DNA from: Piezodorus guildinii
Taxonomy: Eukaryota; Arthropoda; Insecta; Hemiptera; Pentatomidae
Length of the DNA: 64,000 nucleotides
Direction of reading: 5' to 3'
NCBI GenBank assembly: GCA_023052935.1
Contig: CM041292.1
Coordinates: forward strand, 94,843,169 to 94,907,168
The notes below the pieces were generated by a model. The model ran no database searches. It was not told the origin of the DNA and saw nothing but the letters and a program-made list of their open reading frames with translations. The position numbers and the translations under genes were made by a program. Below, in pieces: positions 34,395-44,489 of the stretch. Numbering within the stretch: the first letter of the stretch is position 1; every line of letters starts with the position of its first letter.

Positions 34395-35396
34395 AACCAT
34401 CATGAAATAATTCCCTAAATGATTGTGTAAATCGTATAAAAATCTGTCTTATGTTTTAGAAGAAGTTCACGGAAATCAAAATAACGTTTAAGTTTATATG
34501 TATAGAGATGTGGAATTTTAAAATTGCTATGATTTATTCATATTTCTAAGATATGAATTGATGTAACTATTAACTTTAATAACTCTGAATTTCAAATTTT
34601 AAATATCGCAGAAACATATTTAAGAAAATAAATATATTTTATTAGGTATGTTAAATGATATCACTGAATCGGATAAAAGAAATTTTTATGTTAGACTGAG
34701 GTAAAAAAAAAATCTACAAATAAATAGTTTTATTGAAAATGTATCGTCATATTTTTTTATGTAATCAATTTTTAACTATGGTTAAGAATTTAAATGCTAT
34801 TCGAAATTCAACCTTACAATATTTTTTCAGGGCCACCTTCCGGAATAAAATGTGTAATGAATATACAATATCAAAAATTAAAATGAACTCGGTGAAAAAT
34901 TTCTCATCAGTAAGCAGAGGAGATTGGTAAGTATTCATGGAGGCTACATTGTCTTTGAAACCACCCATTGTTTTCGGTACGCCGCTGGTTCAAGACCATA
35001 TCTTCCTACTTGAAAGTCTCATCAGCTGCTGTGCGACCAGCCATCAGATTTCTGTCTAACTCAACTCGATACATCTCACTTCCAATCCAATGGCGCAATA
35101 TTTCTTAATTTACTTTTACATTAGAACTAAACAAATGTATGAAAGAAATAGCGTGCATAATCATTTCGTTTTAAAAATTAAAAATGTTTTATATTGTCAT
35201 GACAAAACAATCAGTAAACCATACCTCACATCCCGAATGAAGTCGGGAAACTAAAACAAATGCGAATTGATTAAACCCAACATACAGCATCACATACAGT
35301 CGTGTTCAGAAAAAATTCCAACACTCAATAATTTTTTTTTCCAAAATTGAACATAACCGCATGATTTTACAAAATGCTGATTACACAAAAAAATAA
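34395..35396. other. AT-rich stretch with repeat F
   Basis: At 34930-34995 lies the inverted counterpart of 30979-31045 (CTTTGAAACCACCCATTGTT, TTCGGTACGCCGCTGGTTC). A splice-bounded frame at 34831-34926 on plus (ATTTTTTCAG ... GTAAGT) exists, but its second half overlaps this repeat zone and gives no recognisable protein. I do not call it an exon. Confidence 0.35.
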
Positions 35397-35397
35397 T

Positions 35398-35472
<75 letters not shown>
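35397..35472. repeat. (TA)n microsatellite
   Basis: An uninterrupted run of TA of about 70 bases. Overlapping Tyr/Ile frames are artefacts. Confidence 0.95.
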
Positions 35473-35475
<3 letters not shown>

Positions 35476-35559
35476 AAATTAAAAAAGGATAAGTCGTCTG
35501 TTGAAATTATCGTAGGTAAAAATAATCGGGACCGACTCCTTTTTTTTATTTTTTTGAAT

Positions 35560-35840
35560 ATTTTAATTTTGTCTACGTTTCGGTTCAAACTTTTGAGCCA
35601 TCAACGGGGCATTACTGAGCCATGAACTAAGAGCTCTATCAGGATAAACCATGGAAGAACAATAACAAACAGACTAACGCAGCATACGGCCTATGTGGAT
35701 AATATTATCACGGGCAAAACCTTTCCATCGTTATCTGGTGCTTTTCAGGAGCTTCAGGACCAATGCCCAATCAGTAATACCCTGATGATGGCTCACAAGT
35801 TTAAGCTGAAATTTAAAGTCGGCAAATTTAAAAAAATCAA
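35560..35840. repeat. Inverted pair of hammerhead-like motifs
   Basis: The minus strand at 35612-35571 reads GTTGATGGCTCAAAAGTTTG, AACCGAAACGTAGAC. The plus strand at 35782-35826 reads CTGATGATGGCTCACAAGTT, TAAGCTGAAATTTAAAGTCG. Both have CAGTAATNCCC just before and an A/T-rich tail after. The plus copy keeps CUGAUGA and GAAA, the two conserved blocks of hammerhead ribozymes, around a short stem-loop. Penelope-like elements are known to carry minimal hammerheads in their terminal repeats. The pair is inverted with tails outward and encloses about 170 bp. No reverse transcriptase of that class is visible nearby. Confidence 0.5.
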
Positions 35841-36640
35841 TAAAACGACTGACACCTGATTATTTCTACCTACAATAGAAGTTTAAGTTCACTCGTAAAA
35901 CGAATTTAAAATTTTTAAAACTATGACCACTGTTGAGTTGTATCAGCCTTGTTTTCCGTGAATATTGTCCCATCTTATGTAATCTTACAATGTAAATTGT
36001 TTCGGATAGCAAAATGCTTAAAAAGTTCAACATAAATATTTTTTTTTAATTCTAGTGGTAGTTAAAAATAAAAATCAAAAACTAAGAAACGTAATTTTAT
36101 ATTTTTAAATTTCTTTCTTTCATTCAGCGTATGATATAAATGAGTAGACAAAAACAAAAATAGTCGATTACATCAAATTTCAGTTGTGTTCTTAAATAGA
36201 AATTGTAATTACGTACAACTATTTTATTTGATTTATTACAATCATATGAGCACTGTTGTATGTTTTGAGAGAGACAATATGCCAACAATGCAATCACATT
36301 GATTATATATAATAATTACCATCAAAATTAAAGCATAGGTGATGCAATTTCCATAATCACGACTGTACCTTTCTGCAGAATGCGACCATGATTCGGACCC
36401 GAACACTTTGCGAAACGTAGCGATCAAAAAAGATATTACTGAAGTAAAAACTAAATAAATTCGAAAATACTCAACTGAAATTGTAATCAGCACTCCCCAA
36501 AACCCTGTATAAAAAAAAACTTTAGGATTTCTCAAAAATGACTGGGTATATCACACCAATCGAAATAAATTTCAAGTTTATTTTGAGTATTCAAATGTAA
36601 GGAAACATTCTAGGTGGCGTTGCACAAAAATAAGTATAAA
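35841..36640. other. AT-rich stretch without recognised feature
   Basis: No frame with recognisable motifs; the minus-strand frame at 36242-36535 shows none. No repeats shared elsewhere were noted. Confidence 0.25.
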
Positions 36641-37552
36641 CGTAGGTTTTAACTTTCATTTAGCTATATATGAACTATATAGGAAGTATTGCGATCGTGA
36701 AAATTTTCGAATTCCAGTTTTACCAGAAATACGCGTTTTAGAGTCCCCTGAGTCAAAATGACCAAGTCTCGCAAAAATGCCTCTGTGTTCCTGTACATGT
36801 ACACACCTGTGTGGTGAAACCAGCGCGAAAACGAAAAGTCTATTTACGTCCAAGATGTTACAGCAACTTTTTTTTTAATCAAAAATCAGCTAACCTAATG
36901 AGCTAATCAGAGCCATCATGCATTTTTCACCTTTTTACGATTTTCATAAAAACGACTATAACGATTTTGATTAAACTCGCCATATCGATGTGAAATTTGA
37001 TGAACTATAATATCATGTAGGTTTCATTCTGACAGAAATAGGCTGACAGGGCATAAATGTCGATATTTCAAAATTTCTATCTTAAATACCTTTGATTCTG
37101 TAGGTTTCATAAAATTAACCATATCATCAGATAATCACTGCTAAAAAAACAGCTAAATATACAAGTTAAACGAATTTGATAACCAACTAAAGTAGAAAAG
37201 AGCAAACATATTTTTTAATGCAAATTTTGCGTTTTTGAACGTAAAAACAGTAATATAGATGTATAATATACCGTTGGAAAGCTTAAACATTTCAGAAAAA
37301 ATATTATCTGACACACAAAATTAGAAAAGTCAATGAAAAGTGACGAAAAGCCGATAAAACAAAGTGAATGTTGTGGACAATAATATAAGAGATTATTTAG
37401 TAAAACAACTGTTTTTATTTAAATTCATTTTAATTAATTATTTAATAATTTATTTTGATCTCCACATGTATTTAAAATTTTTTGAATTCATTTAAACAAC
37501 AAGGAAAGTGAAATCATGTGTTGCACGCACGAGATTTTTTAATATGTTTCTG
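36641..37552 (+). repeat. Family B repeat, full length
   Basis: Begins TTTTAACTTTCATTTAGCTA, TATGAACTATATAGGAAGTA, TTGCGATCGTGAAAATTTTC and ends AAGGAAAGTGAAATCATGTG, TTGCACGCACGAGATTTTTT. Internal words (CATATCGATGTGAAATTTGA, TATACCGTTGGAAAGC, GACGAAAAGCCGAT) match the copies at 10100 and 61745. Non-coding. Confidence 0.65.
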
Positions 37553-37940
37553 AAAAATATCTGAGGTAACTTGGTTAAATTAATAATAAATATTGATAAA
37601 GAGCGAAATGGGAAAATAGGTTCACTTAAGAGATCAAATTAGAAAGTCAAAATAAACATATCCGGGGAAGATCAGCAATAGGTCTATTCAATGAAGATTT
37701 AGAGGCAAGACCACACACAGCAGCTCAGATAGGTTTAAACCCTCAATATTAATATATTTTTGCCATAATAAGCAATGTGAAATACCGTAAAACCCTGCAA
37801 AACTAACGGTACTCACATTTTTACTTTTTATATAAAATGTGTTGATTTAATTAAAAAGTAATAACAAATGCAATTAATAAAAATAAAAATAATAGTAAAA
37901 TTATTTACGTTGTTGATGTAATTAGTTGACCGTTGAGAAT
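37553..37940. other. AT-rich stretch without recognised feature
   Basis: Nothing recognisable apart from short A/T runs. Confidence 0.25.
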
Positions 37941-38123
37941 TACTGGAAGGAATTAGTCCGGGTGGCGGTCATTAAATGAAAACAACTAAATAGTTTCAAC
38001 TATTTATTGTTTGCCAACGTTTTGACCCACAAAGGGGGTCGATACGTTGGCAAACAAGAAATAGTCGAAACTATTTAGTTATTTTCATTTAATGACCGCC
38101 ACCCGGACTAATTCCTTCCAGTA
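37941..38123. repeat. Near-perfect 183-bp hairpin
   Basis: TACTGGAAGGAATTAGTCCG at the left is the exact reverse complement of the right end CGGACTAATTCCTTCCAGTA. Arms of about 88 bp match almost throughout and meet at a CACAAAG loop near 38030. The inner part reads GGGGGTCGATACGTTGGCAA outward on plus and GGGTCAAAACGTTGGCAAAC outward on minus. This resembles the AAACGTTGGC tail that follows hammerhead-like motifs in Penelope-type repeats. It is non-coding. Confidence 0.85.
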
Positions 38124-38164
38124 AAATTATTTACATCTATTGAAAATGAAACATTGGTATAATG

Positions 38165-38575
38165 ATATGATGCACATACAGAAAAACTATAGATTGGTAT
38201 AACTTCAATACAAATCCTAAATCAGAAGGTCTCGCGGTCACCTCCTTTTTAGAATATTACAGTATTAAAAGTATTAGATTATTAGTATTAGAAAAGAAAT
38301 CAAAGAAAAGAATAAAGTTTAGCTCAGAAAGTAAAGTACTAGCTTTTAGGCAGCAACTCAGTAAAACCTGGAACATTAATAGTGGTGTTATTCTTGACAA
38401 AATTAAAAGCATTGAGTATTTTAGGATTTTGAAAAGCTTTACGAGGAACCGGATCCGATAGATATTACATTGTTTAGTGAAACCCGAAGTTGCACTAGGT
38501 CCTTTTAGTCATGTAAATAAGCCTTTCATAGTTGAATGTAATGTTTTATCGAAGGTCCAGTAATTGCTAAAGAAG
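38165..38575 (-). pseudogene. LINE family 1 fragment, highly decayed
   Basis: Plus-strand words AAAGCATTGAGTATTTTAGG, ATCCGATAGATATTACATTG, TTAGTGAAACCCGAAGTTGC and AGTCATGTAAATAAGCCTTT correspond to the ILRKxLNA, WGSTKPS and YMTIIRP segments of better copies on the minus strand. At 38228-38252 GAAGGTCTCGCGGTCACCTC matches the RRWPRDL region. Heavily mutated. Confidence 0.6.
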
Positions 38576-39300
38576 CTAGGTAGCTGAAAATAAAAGATAA
38601 ATAAATATAATATAATATAATATTAAAACATAAACGGTGCTTTTTCGATTCGCCATCCGCCTTTGAAAATCTGACGGCAAGAGAAACAGCACTATTGAAA
38701 AAAAATATATTTCAGAAAAGGACTTTTAGCATTTATCAGTTCATTTTATAAGGCTATCTGAAAGATATAATTTATTTATCAGAAGAATAGAAGCGATAAA
38801 GCATGGAGAACAAAAACCAAACAAAGTTGGAATAATAACAAAGAATCCTTCCCCATTATAATCTCTATGGGACAATTCTTCATCGACGCGCATGATAAGG
38901 GAATTAACATAAAACACGAAAGGATCGGCACGTTGTCCATTAAAGAGATGAACGGTGAGCGAAGACTATAAAGGGATGAAGAAGCGCCAACAAAGTGGCC
39001 ACCACCTCTTTGCCCTACATTTCTCAAAATGGAACAGCTATGAGTTCGAAAAAAAACACACTAATCTACCCCGGGATCTAATTTATGTCGTATTGTGGGG
39101 CGGCCGAGTGCGAAAAAAGCAGTCTCGTTTTTCAAGATCTGCTCCAACCGAAAAAGAAGAAGGGCCAAGGAGGGGCTATTGTTTTTGGCGCCCTCGCTGT
39201 TAGGAGGGGGGCATTTTTGGGATGCCTAACGTTCCCATTAATTACCCGAATTAGTGGGCATGGGCCATTCACCGCCACTTCCTAACCCATCGTAAATATA
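38576..39300. promoter_or_regulatory. Intron stretch with GC-richer island
   Basis: The part at 38930-39290 is GC-richer (GTGGGGCGGCCGAGTGCG, GGCGCCCTCGCTGTTAGGAG) and contains the homeobox-like CATTAATTACCCGAATTAG at 39237-39255. The two plus-strand frames lack splice sites and known motifs. A regulatory role is only inferred from composition. Confidence 0.25.
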
Positions 39301-39600
39301 CCTCATAAATTGAAGGCAGGGCAAACAACATAATATCGGTCCACTTCAATTTATGGCTTGACTTTCATAAATTCGACTTCACTGTCTCATTTTAAATCTT
39401 CGTTTAAAGCCTAGTCTACAGGAATGCTAATAGGGTAAGTTACTTGTGTACATAATAATCTAGAACTAACACTCAAAGACTTATCTTAGACAAGAAGTAC
39501 CAGATCGTTCATATTTCGGTTTGGTTAATCACCTGGCGGCATTCGCTGAGGAACGAAATTGGTTTTCAAAAATATTATCTGTTTTCCTCATTCAGTAAGT

Positions 39601-40660
39601 ATTAGTTTATTACTGAATTCACAACCCCCCCCCCTCAAAATTTAAGAGAGCTTACGTTTCAATATGCGTAGGATCCGAATAACGAATAAAATAAATATGT
39701 TTGTCTGCCGTCCGCGGTATTTCTTTTTTTTTTTTAAATTCGCCAAAAATATACTAGTCCATGTAACGTTGATCCTAAGACACAGGCGCTGATACAAGCT
39801 AGTTATTTTTAAAATGGCGGATGATTAAAAGTGATAGATTTCAAACACTTAGTTATTTATTTAACATAGAGAAACATTATATTGGCGTTATTTAACTAAA
39901 AAATGCGAATAATTAGAAAAAAAGAGAGAAAACAAAACAGAAATTGTATCTATAAATAAGGCCAAAACTCCGCTATTTTTGAAGATACAGAGTTTTAGAA
40001 TCAATTAAGCACGAAAAATAAATTTTAAAAAATAAAAAAGTTGATATGTACATTTAAGTAAAAATCTATAATAGAAGTAATTCCACCATAAATCGGTTAT
40101 TATTGAAAATATAGAAAAATAGATAAGATTTTCGAGATGAAGCCAACGCGATGAAAAAGAGGGGAAACAATGTAAAAATCATCTTAATTATCCCTGATAC
40201 CTCGGTCATTATTGACAATAGAGAAAAAACGTATAATGTTCTGGAATCAGGAAATTTTATTTCGATTATTTGAATGAAAATCGAAAGAAAAAAAAAGAAA
40301 TAGTAACGCAGCTTAGTATAAATGCTCTTGCTTTATTATTTTTAATAATGAACCTTTGTAATCGACCAAAAAAAAATCCCCCCTAAAAAACTTGAGGGCT
40401 TACGTTCCAAGATGCGTAGATTCCAAAATTAATTATAAGAATTAAATTTTCTACAAAATGAAAAAAAAATCATTTAAATCAGTTTAAAACTAGCAGAAAT
40501 AAATAGAATCTGAATTTGAAATCAGCAGTAGTGATGTGCCATTATTCTTTAAATTGTTTATTGCTATTCATTACATAACTGCCTGTCAACAGCTATATAA
40601 ACAGTTATACCCTAATATTGTTATTTAAAATTGTAAACCATTGTATAATAATTTGCAGCG
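39601..40660. repeat. Family C TIR repeats, one or two copies
   Basis: From 40325, CTTTATTATTTTTAATAATG, AACCTTTGTAATCGACC, an A-run and GAGGGCTTACGTTCCAAGAT match the window's first copy. The right end TTGTAAACCATTGTATAATA lies at 40630-40650. The preceding 39615-39790 block (CCCCCTCAAAATTTAAGAGA, GCTTACGTTTCAATATGCGT) matches the interior of copy 1 and may be a second, end-less copy. Confidence 0.45.
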
Positions 40661-40734
40661 TTTTTTTAAAACTATAATACTTTTGAAAATCCTTGATCAT
40701 GTCGCCTTTTGAGGGTAAGCAAAATGGTGGTTCC

Positions 40735-40865
40735 GAGCCTGTTAGATGTCAGGTACTCGTAAAAGTTCCCTATTCTAATTAAACCTGGATAGGTAAAAGC
40801 TAGGACTCCCACAGTTGCATCGTCCGATTAGCCATAGTGATGTTAAAACAATAAACCATGCGTTA
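40735..40865 (+). repeat. Fragment related to the foldback element arm
   Basis: TAAACCTGGATAGGTAAAAG, CTAGGACTCCCACAG, CCGATTAGCCATAGTGATGT aligns with the right arm of the foldback element (AAACCTGGATAGGCAAAACT, TAAGACTCCCGCTG, CAGATTAAGCACAGTAACAT at 33933-33993). The 21-bp array and the second arm are absent. It shows that the family is dispersed. Confidence 0.65.
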
Positions 40866-41231
40866 TAACGAACTACAATCCGTCGTGCAAAGAAAAGCGG
40901 TAATTATCAGTATGCAGTTCTTTTTCCTTATCACGGTAGTAGCTAATTCTTTCTCAATTTTCGCAAAGTATAATTTTTTTTTAATAACCAACCGTGAAAC
41001 CTTAAGTTATAGTAATTAGAATCTTTCCTTTGAGTGCCAGTAGCGAATTTCAGTTTTCCGAGCTTATAATTTACAAAATATGCAGCGGTATGTTTCTACT
41101 GAGTAAAATGGCCCTCTTCAGGGGTTAAATGAAAATGAAGATTTATGGCTGTTATTCCATAACATTTCAGGGTTTTTTAAAAACGTTCAGATTTTTTACA
41201 TTTATCACAAATTAATATTATCCACTATAAT

Positions 41232-42139
41232 TATTGAGCTGTGTCACATGAAATGTCCGTTTTCAAGATAAAGGATTTTTATTAAAAATACGATATGAAA
41301 ACAAAATAATTTTATTCGAAGTATTTACCTTCTTTTTCTAAACATTTTTCCCAACGTGACAAAAACTTTTTTATCCCCGAACTGAAAAACTCTGAGCTTT
41401 GAAGTGAAACAAATCTGAAAACGCCTTTACTTTTCACATTCCTTTGACGAAGTTGTTTAAATTCCTGAACAGGTGGTAATCTGTTGGAGACAAGTCGGGA
41501 GAATATGGTGGGCGCGGAAGAACTTCGTAGCCCAGTTCTTTCAATTTTTGCACGGTATGTTTTGAAACATGGGGTCTTGCTGCCGCCCAGTGACATCATG
41601 AGGAACCCATGTATCGAGCTTTTTTACTTTCCCAATACACTTTAAATGTCTGGAAACGGTAGATGCACTTGCATTTAGTTGTGCTGATAGTCCTTTAACT
41701 GTTCAGTAGGGGTTTCCTTCTACTATATGTTTGAGGACATCGTTGTCTATTACGGACGGAGGTCTTCCTCGGGGCAAGTTTTCAAGTCGGTATCTCCAGC
41801 TTGAAAACTTAGCAAACCAACGGCGAATGGTCCGTTCATTAACACGGTCCCTTCCCCAAACGCCTTGCAAATATTTCTAGCGGTCACAGCTACTGATGGC
41901 CGAGTTTAAAGTCGTACAAAAATATTACTCGAAAATCGCGTGTTTCCATGTTATATTTGGAGGTATACTAAAAAGTGGATAATTGATTGGGAAGCTAATG
42001 TTTATATTACAAGGTAGAGGATTAGTAACTGTTTACTTTAAATATGTAAACATTCGGAAGAAAACAACAGAGACCTTCAAAATCCTTTATGTATTTCACA
42101 AACTATAAAAACAGACATTTCATTTGAAACAACCCAATA
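41232..42139 (-). mobile_element. mariner transposon 2, internally deleted
   Basis: Terminal repeats of about 30 bp: TTGAGCTGTGTCACATGAAA at 41234 and, inverted, TTGGGTTGTTTCAAATGAAA ending at 42137, matching at about 25 of 30 positions. TA flanks both sides. At about 904 bp it is a deletion derivative of similar size to the first mariner but from a different subfamily, judged by its different terminal repeat. Confidence 0.9.
41320..41950 (-). pseudogene. mariner transposase, deleted and frameshifted
   Basis: The minus strand begins METRDFRVIFLYDFKLG at about 41948 and continues with RTIRRWFAKFSSW, NLPRGRPPSVIDND, LNASASTVSRHLKCIGKVK and KLDTWVPHDVTGRQQD. It then jumps to SKHTVQKLKELGYEVLPRPP, YSPDLSPT and the end FFSSGIKKFLSRWEKCLEKE. 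The helix-turn-helix part and the C-terminus remain. The segment with the first two catalytic Asp blocks is deleted and at least three frameshifts are present, so it cannot be active. Confidence 0.88.
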
Positions 42140-42327
42140 TAATAAGGTTTTAAATTTTATTTTATTAATGTTAGAATCAATGCCACACAAAAATAATTTT
42201 TAATAATCAATCATATTAGTTTAATAGTCTTGATTAGTACTTTAGTGCGTAATGTTAAGGAATATCGCAAGGATTTTTTTTTTTTTTTCAAACAAACCAA
42301 TACATTTAAATATTCTTTTAGACATAC

Positions 42328-42357
42328 CTGATGAGTGAAATGAAACATCTCTTTGCC
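42328..42357 (-). CDS. 30-nt microexon of inferred host gene
   Basis: On the minus strand ATATCTTCTGTTACAG, a good pyrimidine tract plus acceptor, precedes and CAG|GTATGT follows a block encoding GKEMFHFTHQ in frame zero. That frame continues directly into the frame-zero exon at 22855 and is reached in phase from the 13-nt block at 51117. Length divisible by three would allow optional inclusion. Introns on either side would be 8.8 and 19.5 kb. A 30-nt open block between splice-like sites can arise by chance, so support rests on the phase chain. Confidence 0.45.
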
Positions 42358-42517
42358 CTGTAACAGAAGATATGATTGAATATTTGTGTTCTAATTCATA
42401 TTGACCCTAGTTATTAAGCGATAGTATGGATTCGTAGGAGTGGTGTAAAATAAGTTATAGCAATATTGCAATTTATGCGAAGCTTGGACTTGTAAGATGA
42501 CAAAAGCCAAATATACT

Positions 42518-42537
42518 ATTAATAATAATAATAATAG
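42518..42537. repeat. (TAA)n microsatellite
   Basis: Six to seven TAA units directly at the 3' side of the minus-strand reverse-transcriptase tail at 42538. RTE-type elements often end in short tandem repeats, so it may be the element's own tail. Confidence 0.7.
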
Positions 42538-42710
42538 GCTTACCGAACCCGAAGGTTCGATGCCGATACCACCAAACTTCGCCTGCACAGACTCGTTCAA
42601 TTTCGCCGGTCAAGCCCAAGCATCCGAGATCAGCTTAATGCAATACATCCATCTACGCTAGCCTACCTTTCGGACGTCTACCAGTCGGTTCAGGGAATAC
42701 CAACTTTCTC
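42538..42710 (-). pseudogene. RTE-like LINE C-terminal tail
   Basis: Minus-strand frames give TGRRPKGR, then RRWMYCIK, then DLGCLGLTGEIERVCAGEVW, WYRHRT, in shifted frames. This follows the usual order RPxGRPxxRWxDxIxxDL...GLTxE...RxxWRxx at the C-terminus of RTE-type elements. Short and frameshifted. Confidence 0.5.
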
Positions 42711-43384
42711 GGAATCCGTTGAAATATCCATTAACTGCGTTAAAATTCTAGGACATTTAACACAAAATAAATACTTTTTACCAGTAACCTAATAGATAGT
42801 AAAAATTATTTATGGGGTCAGAAATACAAAAGGTAATAAAATTAACACAAAATATGTTCGCACAAATCTATTCAATGTTATCGACTTTTTTTTTTTTTAA
42901 ATACATATTATGACACCTTAAGATACAATCCTTACAAAAAAACATATAATTTACTTGATAACCTTAATAACCAGAATATGATGAATGATTTCCATTGCCG
43001 TACTAATACCGTGAATCACCACTTTCTTTTATAACTTTACTAAAAATATTCGTAATTAAAAGATTTATTGAAATTTTAATACCAATGAATAATCAGTATA
43101 ATATTTTATAGTCACATAGAAAATGTATCTAATCATACAACTAAACAAGAAAGTCGTAAGAATTTATTTAGGATATAGGTGTCAGTGAAAAATATGCAAA
43201 ATAGATATTCTTGGGTTTTACTATAGATACCAGTTACTACTTCTATTCTTTCAATAAATAAAAAAATTAAAAATTACTACTGAATCAAGTGATCAGTTTT
43301 TTTTTTAAAATACAGTTCGTTAAAATGCTAAATTACAACTTATCGAGAACTAGAATTTTTTTAAAAAATAATTTTAATTGGAAT

Positions 43385-43612
43385 TTACAACTTTATATTA
43401 TGAAAACAAGTAAATACGCTGCCAAAATATATGTACATGAAGAATATGATTGGCAGCACTCTAGTAGTCAATCTAAATGAGGTCTAGATATTCTCTTTCA
43501 GACGCCTCGGTAGATTATCAGGAATTGAAACTTGTGGGTTAGAGTGAGAATAGAGTTTATCATGGAACAAACCAGCTACATATGGAACATGGAGGTCTTT
43601 ATGAGAAAAAAT
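43385..43612 (-). mobile_element. LINE family 1, short 3' fragment
   Basis: Plus-strand AATTTACAACTTTATATTAT is the 3' UTR. AGATATTCTCTTTCAGACGC, CTCGGTAGATTATCAGGAAT is RRLKRxxRD with PDNxPRR read on minus, followed by a region for NPxVS and VADLVCSM near 43560. It stops near 43612. Confidence 0.75.
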
Positions 43613-43940
43613 TTAAAAATCCTGTTTTCATCATTTTGACTGTGGATCATAGTATGTTCTTTTTAATGAACGGTTTGCTATAAACGAGGAATAATTATAA
43701 TATAACAAAAGAACAATATCAATAATAAATGTCTGATCATGTTGCTATTACACTTAGCGTATCTAGTTGAAAATAAAATAATTATTTAAGCCTTTGAATA
43801 TAAATATTCCTAAAATTTGCAATATAGTATAAGTAACGTCAGAATTAAAATTATATATATATATATTTTTTAAAGGTACAAATGAAGAAAACTGAGTAGA
43901 TGCTTCTAGAAAGAAGCAGCATGCATTCTGGTAAACAGCA
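43613..43940. other. AT-rich stretch without recognised feature
   Basis: Short (TA)n at about 43851-43866. Nothing else recognised. Confidence 0.3.
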
Positions 43941-44345
43941 GCCATACATTTGAGTTATGTAACAATAAAGGAAAGAAGAAGGAGTGGGATGTATAATTTG
44001 AGCGTCAGAGCATTGCAATAGAATAAAAATGGACACCGTAAAGAGAGGGAATGAGCGCTTACCGGCGAGGGTTATGTAAATAGGAGGAAGGGAGTGGGGG
44101 TGAGTGACAGCCAATCAGGTGGCGGGGGGAGTGGCCACGCGTCCCTTATCGATATTTGCTTAGTCCTTGGTTTATTTTTATTTAATGTTTATTCTTTGTC
44201 TCCTTCTCTATTTTATGCCGATGTACGACCTCAGGGAGTATTTGTCTCTGTTAGCATTCGGCCAGCTGCCATAGTGTCTTAATATGGCCAATCCAATAAC
44301 CTTTCTCTCGCTTAATGCTAACTGAGAAACCCAGAATATATGCCA
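43941..44345. promoter_or_regulatory. GC-richer island with octamer and DRE-like words
   Basis: Contains ATGTAAAT at 44075-44082 (reverse complement ATTTACAT, as in the 11842 motif), CAGGTGGC, TTATCGATA at 44146-44154 (similar to the DREF site TATCGATA) and GCCAGCTGCC. Both strands have short frames without known domains. Enhancer or promoter function is an inference. Confidence 0.3.
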
Positions 44346-44489
44346 CGGCTCCTGTTAAGGAATGAGTATGAGTATGATAATAAATAATGACTCTATGATT
44401 GGGAATGTATTGCGCACATTTCTATAATTAAGTTACGAAGCATGGTCGTAGATAAGTACAGCTAACATGTGACAGAGATGTTGGTTGGG

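Noticed and set aside
32968..34405. Frames encoding repeated MNLTEKI heptads, looking like a repeat protein
   Set aside because: They are the 21-bp tandem repeat of the foldback arms read in one frame. The two arms give the same peptide because they are inverted copies, and there is no promoter, splice or domain evidence.
34831..34926. Plus-strand block with TTTTTTCAG and GTAAGT edges
   Set aside because: The peptide is unrecognisable, no partner exon on plus was found, and the block adjoins repeat F, so a chance match or repeat sequence is more likely.
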